Source: Dimargaris cristalligena
Taxonomy: Eukaryota; Kickxellomycota; Dimargaritomycetes; Dimargaritales; Dimargaritaceae
DNA: 13,881 nucleotides
Assembly: GCA_027576995.1 (NCBI GenBank)
Contig: JANBQC010000680.1
Span: forward strand, 1 to 13,881
Direction of reading: 5' to 3'
A program made the position numbers and the translations under genes. The notes under the pieces were generated by a model. That model made no database searches, had not been told where the DNA came from, and saw only the letters and a list, made by a program, of their open reading frames with translations. Positions 1 through 8,588 of the stretch are shown here, piece after piece (positions within the stretch are counted from its first letter, which is position 1; every line of letters starts with the position of its first letter).

Positions 1-1650
1 CGTGGACTTGTCCATTGTGCGAAATAAGTATCGCCAATAAATAACAAAACGTCGACGGCATCTATTAACGATAATAGATAAGTAGAGGCGATAGTGAAGC
101 AGGAAAAAAGACTAAAAGCAAAACCGGGTGAAGCGGGCGGGGGGAAGGGGGCTCTCTTATACAGCCAAGCGCATATAGCGAAGGATTCTAAACAGACGCA
201 TTGTGGGTGTGATGGGATATATATTGGTGAGCGTGCATAACAGCGATCCGTCCAAGCCAGGCGGCGATCTTCGGTGGCCAATGGAGAGAAGTCCCTTCAC
301 TGGCCCAACCAGGTAGGCGTTGTCCCTTGACTATAGGGGGGACCTTTCCTTTCCTTGTCTGCTTCACCCATCCAACCATCATCCTATTCCAGCAAGGCTG
401 GCCTTGGGATCGCCCAGATATTACTTTAGGCCCGCTGATCCCGATCTTCGCTCTCTTTTGATTCCGTTGCCATTCTGCCTCTTGTTCCCAATCTTCGCTG
501 TTCTGGTCGGCTTCTACCATCTTTTCCCTTTAGGCCTTTGCTTTATTGTCTATTTCCCTCTTCTCTGGTTGGTTAATACGACAAATTGGGCACACAATTC
601 AAACTTGACTTTTCATTGGCGATAATTTATTACCCCTATTTGTGTTGCATCCTCCTCCTCATTAGCGTTATTTTTAAGCCCGGCCATACTATATGAAGTA
701 CAGGTTGTCTAAGGAGGGCTTATTATGGCCCACGTAGCTATTGACTATATAGAAGGTAGCCGTGCACAAGTAAGTATATACCCCCCTCCATCTATAAATG
801 ACCTTTATATAGTAAGTCTATATGTTACAGTGTTTGCCACACCTTACGGACCGACAATCCATATGTTCCTGTCTCACTGTCCGTAGACACCCACCACATT
901 TCTACTTATTCTCTCAGTATAACTAACCTTGACTTGCCGGTTATAGTTAATCAGTATACTGCATTAAATTAATTTTGGATATGCTGCTATATGATGAGGG
1001 TATGTGTGCCAGTTCTGATATGCCGCATTCTAGATTGTCGTAGATTCGTCATTTCTTTATTGCCTTCGGTAAGATGAAGATTGAACCCCTAGGCCGTATT
1101 ATGTTTTAATGGGCTGTTTACGCTTGCCTGCACCTTCGGAAGACAATTGCAAACGAATACATCCGTAAAACCGCCTAGTCAAGGATAGTACGAAGGGTTC
1201 TTTTATTACAGTTTTTATTATGGGGAGGGGGAGTGAATTCGAATGTGTAACGTTTGATTGCAGATTCCAGTGCCAAGCGGAAAGTAAAGCTGCGACCATC
1301 CGCAATGACAATTAGTTCGTCAGGATTTGGGCATTTTCGGCTGGTACTGATTTATTGGCACTACTAACCCACTTATAATATTGAATATCTCTCATAAATA
1401 ATATCTAATGTAATACTGGTTTATTGGTATTTTTGCCTCGTGCGCACTTCCGGTTTTATAAGGCTGCCTGCCTGCCAAAACGGTCTATTGCAACGTCCAA
1501 GCCAGAAAAAACACGCAAGACCATATTTTAATTTAAAGGTCTAATTGGAGTTAATAAAAGCAACCAGACTCAAGTAAATATATAACTAACTGAAAGATAA
1601 TTTAAAAAATGTAAGAATAAAATAAATACGTAGGATCCCTTGACCTTAAA
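1..1650. other. Gene-free stretch at left edge, no supportable CDS
   Basis: I see no gene I can defend here. Open frames exist but are weak. A plus-strand frame at 320-625 opens only from a TTG codon. A minus-strand ATG frame at 188-520 (110 residues, charged N-terminus) lies antisense to it and matches no family I recognise. A minus frame at 1099-1311 begins at a TTG. An ATG at 725 opens 53 plus-strand codons to a TAG at 884-886, with a GTAAGT inside, but no partner exon was found. CpG is present throughout, so this spacer differs from the CpG-free one at the right. Part of it must hold the 3' UTR of the gene ending at 1651. Confidence 0.5.
1526..1531 (-). terminator. Possible ATTAAA poly(A) signal of the orphan secreted gene
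   Basis: On the minus strand this reads ATTAAA, about 120 nt past the stop codon of the gene ending at 1651. No AATAAA is present on that strand in the same interval. The setting is AT-rich and the hexamer could occur by chance. Confidence 0.25.
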
Positions 1651-3292
1651 TTATTTGGAAATACGGAAAATTCTACGGAAGTACTGACTGAGTTTTTTTT
1701 TACGACTTTGCGTACTGTTGGCCACTGATTCCGACTGGGATTTTCCCATTTCAGGGTCAGACTCTAGGGCCAGTTTCATGTTTTGTGGTGTGAGCCGGCT
1801 CTCAAAATGTTCAATATGCTTGGCATTGTTATAGTACCCGAGTTCCCCAGCCGGAGGGGGTAAAACCTCGGCATACTGCAAAATGCGCTGGTTGGCAAAC
1901 CAGGCCAACGGAACTATTTGTACCAAATCCCCCTCGTCCGTAAGGCGGAATACTTGAGTGTAGAAGGGGTGGATATTCCACGGTTCCGCTTCGACCTCGT
2001 CATTCTCGGATGCCGGCCACATAATATCAAGGTTACTAAGTGCTAAATCCATACCCTCCCGCTCCATCGTCGCTAACAGTACCGGCCGGGTAGCCAAACA
2101 TTCACTGCCGAATCCCGTGGCCTTGCCCAACTGAATATCTAGAATCGGCCGCATCTGGTCCACCATGGTCAGATCTTCATTAATAGCCGCTATCGTAACG
2201 GTCATATAAACCAGTTGGCGTAGTGGGCCCACCAACACCGAACTCCTTTTACCGTCGGAGAGCTGGGCAATACGGTCAGCCGCCTTTCGGAAAAACTTGC
2301 AAATGCCTTCTTGGTTACCGCCTTGGTAGTAAAGGTACCAAACACCCGCCATCATGACCCGCATTGCGACGTAGGGGAGTAGCTTATCAAGTTCGAGGAT
2401 GTCCGCGACGGGTTCTAAATTGACCGGATTGGGGCCATCCACCATGGTCAGACTGGTGGAAACCGGCCGAATGGAATCCACCACCACTTTATTCCACAGC
2501 ACCTCAAGTTGACGCACAGTCATATCGGCTACCATGGGGAACACGGCGCGAAAGCTCTGCTCATTCAAAAAAGACAGGTTGATGGCCACCCGGCGGTCAT
2601 TAGCAAGGAACTCGTTACCCTCATTAAGCGTCAGTAACTGGTAATACTTTTGCATGTCACTGGCACATTCATCATCAGCATTGTCGAACCCGTATGGGTA
2701 TTGCTCAAGGCAATAATCATAAGAGGGCTCTAAACGCTCTTGAACACGTAGAAGTACCGTATCCCACGATTCTAGGGGGGTCAGGCGAAACCATACGGGG
2801 GCAATCTCGCTCCACGTAAGTTGGTTGGTGTATATATCCGTTTGTTTCTGGAGGAGACTTTCCCAATCGGTTGGACCCTAGAGGAATTATGAATGCATTG
2901 GTAAAGAAATTAGGGACAAACATTGTACCATATTAGCCCCAATGATTGGTCAGGTTGGTTTAATCTTATAAAACAACTAATCTAGCGTACCATGCAAAAT
3001 TTTTAGGCTATTAAATGAAACCGGCAGTATACCGTCCATAAGCTTGGTGGTATAATATACATATTCCGTCTATATGTAGTCAACTTACCGATTGTCTCTT
3101 TTCGACTTTGACAAACGGACTGGATTCGGAATTATATATGGAAGATGTTCTATAGTCAAGTGTCCCCGTGAAGGAGGAACTCCTCTTGGAAAGCTCTCCG
3201 GGACCGGTGGTTTCATTAGGAGAAGCCCCGCAGGTATTTATAGCTGAGTGCAAATGAGCGGCGAGGGCCAGGACTATAGTAGAGAGTCTCAT
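1651..3292 (-). CDS. Orphan secreted protein, 476 aa, two exons, signal peptide and Kex2-like sites
   Basis: Two exons: 3292-3089 (68 codons) and 2877-1651 (408 codons plus stop), joined in phase 0. The donor is GTAAGT after the Ser68 codon; the acceptor is CTCTAG, with CTAAT upstream as a plausible branch site. The acceptor is supported because a TAG stop just before it closes the frame, and 74 extra in-frame codons then precede the first internal Met. The start is the first ATG and gives a clear signal peptide: MR, then a hydrophobic run to about residue 18. Lys-Arg pairs at 36-37 and 65-66 suit Kex2-type processing, so a propeptide is likely. The rest is Trp/Tyr-rich, with Cys at 124, 139, 261 and 328, an even number that would allow two disulfides. 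The last 17 residues are strongly basic. I recognise no domain. Secretion is inferred from the N-terminus only; function is unknown, and a lineage-specific secreted or effector-like protein is a guess. Confidence 0.72.
2878..3088 (-). other. Intron of the orphan secreted gene (211 bp)
   Basis: GTAAGT donor and CTCTAG acceptor, phase 0. Without removal, the frame stops two codons past the donor (GTA AGT TGA). Splicing joins Ser68 to Gly69, two residues after the second Lys-Arg pair. Confidence 0.7.
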
Positions 3293-4511
3293 CTTGAGTG
3301 AATGCTGGTAAATACAGCGTAGTCAAAAACAGGGCTCAACCAAAAGTTGGTCGAACAAATTAAACAACCCAGCACCCACTAAAGATACGAGTGCCAAACG
3401 TTCGGGTATGTAAAATGCGGTAGTGACAGCGAGGAAATGAACGGCAACAGTATTTTTATGCCCACATGGGGTAGCTATTTCTGGGACTTTTATATCATCT
3501 GAGTCGCAGTCGAACTTTGAAAGACTCGTTGGGGGGCCTACGTGACAAGAGCGACGGCAAAGATATGGCGTTCCAATGCTTTGTGACACTATCCGCCGAA
3601 TAGTTAGTGTTTTATTTTGCCAACAGAAAAAAACAGAACATATGGAAATGTTCCGTAAACAGCTGTCGGGCATATGCTTAGGGCGCTGTTTCCATTATTC
3701 GCCCAGACCCAAGTTCATCATATTTAGTCCATCGGATTTTCCAGACGTCCCGTCGATTACACAGGTGCTCATAGATGAGAGCGACGAACTCGCTATTTCA
3801 GTATATGGTTGGGTTCCACACCGCTCTACATTTCCAAGATGGTGGTGGTACACTCCGTATTAGCCTTGGAAGGCACATGTCCATTACGTCGGTATGGTCA
3901 TGGAAATGCTCGTTTATAGAACTCGGGGGTAATTGTCAATAGTGGGGCTTCAGGACTCTTTGTGTGTGGGTATCTAAGAACTTACCGCGCTTATTGGAGG
4001 CTGTGGGCTGGTCGGATAGATGAATTGTTAAAGAGAAATACTTGGGTGGGGTATCTCACCTCTCATGTAGCCCTATTAAACAATGCCTAAGTAGGCTGCA
4101 TACATCTATCGGTGCCCTGGGGAATATAGCTTTCTAATCTTCTATAATACCCGATGCTCTAGGCTCAAGCCAGCTGCATACGGCCCACTCAAGGTATTTT
4201 GGCCAGTCACTCGGCTAAATGCGCATATAATCAATACTAACCACCTATTGATGAAACTATTGTACCCAATTTAATACTGATCACTGAGCATCATGAGTTG
4301 ATTACTACTAATAATAAAATGAAAAATGAAAACATATACTACTTAAAAAAACATTTCGAATGCCATGCTACCTATCAAGCTAGGACCCGAGTGCCCTTAT
4401 TATCCAGCCCAACGTAAAAGATGCCTTATCAAACGGGGGATGTTAAAAAATAATTACCGTGCTACGGTCCATTTCCCCCCGAGGGTCTGATATATGAGCG
4501 CAAAGCAAAGG
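3293..4511. other. Spacer with promoter of the orphan gene and unvalidated short ORFs
   Basis: The part next to 3292 must hold the minus-strand promoter and 5' UTR of the orphan secreted gene; a weak TATA-like TGTATTTA lies roughly 30 nt before its ATG. Two antisense open frames overlap at 3323-3673 (minus, 116 codons) and 3576-3863 (plus, 95 codons). The plus frame has a protein-like composition in its second half, and the minus frame is preceded by an ACTAAC branch-like motif and an ATAG acceptor-like site. I could not find a companion exon in matching phase for either, because candidate upstream exons hit stops quickly. The interval 4000-4450 shows nothing recognisable. The right end carries the 3' UTR of the USP gene, with no exact AATAAA on that strand. 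Confidence 0.4.
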
Positions 4512-7500
4512 CTACACTCGTTCATAGAAAAGCAGGTAGGCCTGAGAGTCCAATACCTCTTCAAGCCGAGAAGGGCGCACCCGACTATCGCTGCAATAGG
4601 TCCAGATGCGACCACCCGCCTCGGAATTGGTCGGCTCGTGATCGGCAGAGTGGTGCGCCGGACTGGCCACATAGGCGACATAATGCCCAAAATTGATTGA
4701 GCCCATATGTTCTACTACGGCATATAGGCGGTACTGGTGACCTTCCGACATTATATCCGCACCTTCCGCGTCGGGGTTCCCGCTTGCGGGGGATTCGCCT
4801 GCTAATTCGCGAGCCAACGTCGGGGGAATGATGTAAGGGGTCATATCGAGGTGCTCCGGGAAAGCGATTGGGTCGTCCAGTTTACGGGTGGTATAGCTAC
4901 GGTAGGTGCTCACCTGTTGGAACCGTTTTAGATGGAAAATAAGGACAGGCGGGCACGGGTGCTGGATAAGATACCGGCGCCGAGCCGGCTGGTCAATCAG
5001 CGGGCCGGAACTAGGGGGAGTGTCGGGGGCGTCCGAAGCCGCATCCGATAGGGTCATGGATTCGTTATCCTGTTCAGCGGCCTGCTGTTCCCGCAGCAAT
5101 TTGGTACAGTTCTCGCAGGCATACGCGTTGTCCCCCTCCAATTTCTCCACCATGGCGAACCGCCGCAGGCAGTCCTCCAGAGTCTGGGGGCCCCGCCGGG
5201 TTACCGGAAGGCCAATCTGGCTTTGGCTGCGGATTCCAAGGGAGGATGTCAGGGCAGGTGGGCCAGAGTGGGGCGCCTGTAGACTCTGCGTGGAAGCTTG
5301 GTGGTGTAACCGACCCGAAGAGGTCAGTTCAGGAAGGGTGGGAGGGAGCTGACCAGGCACCGGTGCAAATAACTTCTCAACCAGTTGATTGCGGACCTCA
5401 TCTACCACGACCACTGGTGATGACCGGCGGGGCCGAATATTTGGGGACAGCGGAGGTGAAGATACGGGGGAAAGAGGACCAGGAGATCCACCATTTGATG
5501 AGCTCACATCAGGAGCACTATTGCTATTAAGCGAGGCCCGGCCGGTATCCGAGCCCGTGGCTTCTGATTCACTATCGGCTTCTATAGCGTGTTCAATCGA
5601 CATGGTTCGGAGCTTTGTGGTCACTTTGGCCACTGGTCGGACTGTGTATTGTGGGGGATCGCCGAGGGAGTGGGCGGAATCAGAGTCGGAATCGGAACCG
5701 GAAGCAGAACCGGACAATAGTGGGGTGAACTCCGGTTGGGTGGGGCTCTGGTCGCCTTCATTATCACTGAGGGGGATCTCCATTGTCGACTGAGCAGTGG
5801 GCAGTAGACGTATTATAAAAGTATAGTCAAATTGGTTTACGACATGTTACAATTAGCTAGTGTGCTATTATTCGGATGCCAACATCTTCAGCTTGCCAAC
5901 TTGGGAAATCCCCATAGGCAGGTTAAAGCCACCTAACCCGATTTCCATCACCCACCCATAATCGCCGACAAGAATACCATTATAATACTGGGGAACCTAC
6001 ATCATGGGCACTGTCCTCCTGGCTATCAGCCGTGTCCTCGGGAGAGGTCCAGGGATCCGCGACTTTTAGCTTGGACTTCTTGCGTAGGGGTGACCGACCG
6101 GAGTCCATAGGCTTATTTTCCGAGGCGATGGCCAGGGATAAGTCATAGAACGGTTCCTTAGGTTGAACGATGGTAAAGCAAACGTCGCACACAATGGGGT
6201 TGGTTAGTCGACCGGCAAAGAGGTCGTCCACGTAGGTGGTTTTACCAGTCTCGGTAGTCGTTACAGTTTTGGCGATGAGTTTGTTGACGGCCGCCCGATA
6301 GGGGTTCGGGGATTTAGCAGGGGGGGCTGATTCGGTACCGGAGTCCGAATCACTCGAGGCTTTGGGGGATGCGGAGGGTGGGGAGCCCAGGTCCCGGTGG
6401 ATTTTAACGGCCTCTTCCTGAAGCGCATCAAAGAGCATTCGCAGGAATTCGTGGCTATCCTGCTGCTGGTAGCCCTTGAACTGGCGCCAGCGCCGCGAGA
6501 CGGCGGAAAACAGCGGGTTAGGATTAACAACGGAGTCCCGGCCCCGCTCGGTGTTCGACCAGACATTGTTGAGTACACTGACGAAGGGGTAGGTCAAAGG
6601 GGAAGGGGGGGCTGGGGCAAAGAGCGAGAATCGATGTGATTTGAGAGGCATGGACCCATTTTCACCGGCGGAGTCAGCTCCTTCGAGCCCTTCGGCGGAC
6701 AAGCGGAGTTGGTCTCGGAGGGGGCGGGTGGCCAGTAGGGCCTGTAGGACTGAGTTAAAGAAACACGTATTGCCCAGATTGGTCAGTCCACACGTTGGGG
6801 GTTGTGGGCGTGAAGCTGGCCGCTCGGATCCAACAGGGGATAGTGCCCGGGGCGACGAGGGAGGTGAGTTGATTTTAGCTGAAGTTTGGACAGCCGTACG
6901 ATTAGCCTTGGCAGGGCGGGAACGGTGGGACCCGGAGGATTGCGGAGGCGTAGAAGTGGACAATACGCCACTGGCGACCGATTTAAGGGCACCGTCAATG
7001 GCGGCCTTGGCTTCCATCAAGAGCTGATTTTTCCGGTCGGTGACGGCTACCTCAGCCTGGCAACCGAAGCACCAAAATTGACCTGTGCTGGGTTGGAGGA
7101 AAATGGCATGCTGTTGATTAAGGCGGGTAAAATGCTCGTGGGCGTGGCCTGAGGTAAAATTGGGTGGGTTCGCCGAATCGGTGCAAAAGGATTTGCCACA
7201 GATAAGGCAGAGCAAACAGGGGTGTTTGGCTGTCGCTTCAGGTGGAGAGGCATCATCATTGGATTCGCAGGTTGGCTCTGACGCGGCCTTGCTACAGGTC
7301 TGGGTAATTATAGGTCAGCCACCGATGATATGCAGCCAAGGGGAAATAGTTAGTAACCCCATATAAAACTACACTATATCTTTTCTATATGACCACTATA
7401 TATAAGTAGGTGCTAATAATTCCGATGACTGGCTAGGGCTGGAGGCAGTGGAAAACTGGGGTCCAATCCCAATTTAGAAAAGCACGGGATGAATGTGGTT

Positions 7501-8108
7501 CACTTACCTGACATTGGTCATGGTGCGAAATATGCTCACTAAAAGATTTTTTAAGCTTGGGGATTTTGACCTGTTTAATGTGGGTGCATTTGTGAACCAC
7601 GAGTTTCTGAAGGAGTTCGCCAGCGGCTGACGGACCTTCGTCGTCCGAAGTCGCGGGCGAATAAAGGGAATCGGCCTTGATCGGCACTTCCACATACGGC
7701 ACTGTTGAGGCATTGGGGGGTGTTTGCGGGCAAGAAAGTCGAAGGGAAAGGGAATACCCCACAGGACAGAGTAGAGAGAAAGAGAGGGTGGGTGCCATAC
7801 ACATGTACCAATATGAGTATGTGGGGTCCACAAGGCCAAGCGCAGTAGCACCCGTTCAGGGCAGGCGGCCCTACTAGGCTCAGGAAGCATATGAATGATA
7901 GACTGCCGAGTGGCCGGAAAATCCAGCTAAATCGAGGGGTGGTCAGTGCGAAATAGGGCTGATATATTCAAGGCTCAGTGCCCCGCCTTGGCAACTTACC
8001 CGCTTGTGAATTCGCCGAATCATCGTCAACGGGCAAAGGGCTCGACAGGAGCGAGTCGTGGGAGGCAGTGGCGGACCCGGCCCGCCTTCTATTCTTCTTG
8101 CGGCCCAT
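4512..8108 (-). CDS. USP16: Ubiquitin carboxyl-terminal hydrolase, USP16/USP45-like (ZnF-UBP + USP)
   Basis: Cysteine protease that removes ubiquitin from proteins; in animals USP16 acts on histone H2A, but the substrate here is unknown. Four exons: 8108-8000, 7701-7508, 7299-6001 and 5789-4512, giving 959 residues (human USP16 is about 820). The start MGRKKNRRR resembles the basic start of USP16, and the frame open upstream of it lacks such similarity. The ZnF-UBP spans about 70-185: C75-x-H77, C100-x-x-C103 (made only after splicing), C132/C135, C140, H153/H157, H165, C178/C181. The USP core follows: GLTNLGNTCFFNS with catalytic Cys280, QQDSHEF at 380-386, a zinc-ribbon CDVC at 472/475 and CENC at 759/762, the GHYVAY box with catalytic His903, and D935-S936 before the terminal LLFYERV. 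All catalytic residues are present. A roughly 280-residue Ser/Pro/acidic insert separates the two CxxC pairs. The family call is firm; orthology to USP16 rather than USP45 is not settled. Confidence 0.9.
5790..6000 (-). other. USP gene intron 3 (211 bp), donor slightly ambiguous
   Basis: The preferred donor is GAT|GTAGGT and the acceptor is TGCTCAG, phase 0. An alternative donor GTATTA lies 12 nt further on, also in phase 0, and would add Val-Gly-Ser-Pro. The intron falls in the low-complexity insert, so either choice leaves the domains intact. Confidence 0.65.
7300..7507 (-). other. USP gene intron 2 (208 bp)
   Basis: CAG|GTAAGT donor and TTACCCAG acceptor in phase 0, with a CTGAC branch-like motif close upstream. 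It is strongly supported because removal joins Cys100-Gln to Thr-Cys103, restoring the CxxC zinc-binding pair of the ZnF-UBP domain. Retention would add 22 codons and then a TAG. Confidence 0.85.
7702..7999 (-). other. USP gene intron 1 (298 bp)
   Basis: GTAAGT donor after a phase-1 G and CAACAG acceptor. The split codon becomes GTG (Val37). The 3' half carries a long pyrimidine tract on the coding strand (about 7730-7800), as expected before an acceptor. Confidence 0.75.
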
Positions 8109-8588
8109 GGTAATGGCGGGCTCAGTGAGGGGCGAGGGCGGGGGTCGTTTGCTTATTTTTGCGGCGAACCGATGGGACGGCGGGATGGCACGGCACAACA
8201 CAACGGGTGGAAAAAAACGGGGGGGCACGGTGCTGGGGATCGGACGTGGGACAGTTGCCAACAATGCAGATGGAAAAGGATCCAGCTTAAGTGGATGCGG
8301 AGTTGGAATCAAGCGGAGAGGGGGGGGGGTGGATTGATAGCAGCCACGCTAGTCTAGGGAAGGAAGGCAGAGAGGGCTCGCTAACCTTTCTGGTTTAACT
8401 AGACACCACCACCACCTTAGCCAAGGCACTCAGCCCCATTCCTTCCCCCCCTGTTCCGGCCCATCCGACTGGGTCACCCACCTTCACCTTTCTTTGTTCT
8501 TAGTTCCATTGAGGCTTCTAGTTCCTCGTGTCGCATACTTCTTTTCTCCATTGGGTTTCCCCGGCTAGGGCCGCCAACCACCACCACC
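8109..8588. promoter_or_regulatory. Shared divergent promoter of the USP-like gene and SIN1
   Basis: The 480 bp between two start codons pointing away from each other must hold both promoters and 5' UTRs. The SIN1-proximal part (about 8430-8560) is strongly C/T-rich on the plus strand, as is common just before fungal start codons, and contains CTTAG, a possible 5'-UTR acceptor that I cannot confirm. The USP-proximal part has homopolymer runs: A7 at 8211-8217, G7 at 8219-8225 and G10 at 8320-8329. No clear TATA box is seen. Four ACC repeats run into the SIN1 ATG, giving a good initiation context. Confidence 0.6.

Noticed and set aside
188..625. Overlapping open frames on both strands (minus 188-520, plus 320-625)
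   Set aside because: They are antisense to each other, the plus one has only a TTG start, neither shows a motif, and there is no splice partner.
725..886. 53-codon plus-strand frame with an internal GTAAGT at 770 and a possible 61-nt intron ending in TTACAG
   Set aside because: Too short, no recognisable product, and the implied intron is far shorter than the 208-298 bp introns in the supported genes. No continuing exon was found.
2161..2453. Repeated CCACCATGGTCAG string (about 2160 and 2442)
   Set aside because: Both copies encode similar Thr-Met-Val-Asp peptides in the orphan protein. It is a short coding coincidence or at most a weak internal repeat.
3985..4075. Minus-strand exon ending at a CGCG|GTAAGT donor near 3986
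   Set aside because: The frame matching the phase of the acceptor near 3590 hits a TGA within about 25 codons, and no ATG lies between.
4906..7152. Plus-strand frames opposite the USP exons
   Set aside because: They are complements of coding exons 3 and 4, with no motifs and no independent starts of merit.
7968..8312. Longer N-terminus for the USP starting at a Met upstream of 8108
   Set aside because: The upstream part is Pro-rich translation of promoter-like DNA. The MGRKKNRRR start matches the family's usual basic N-terminus.
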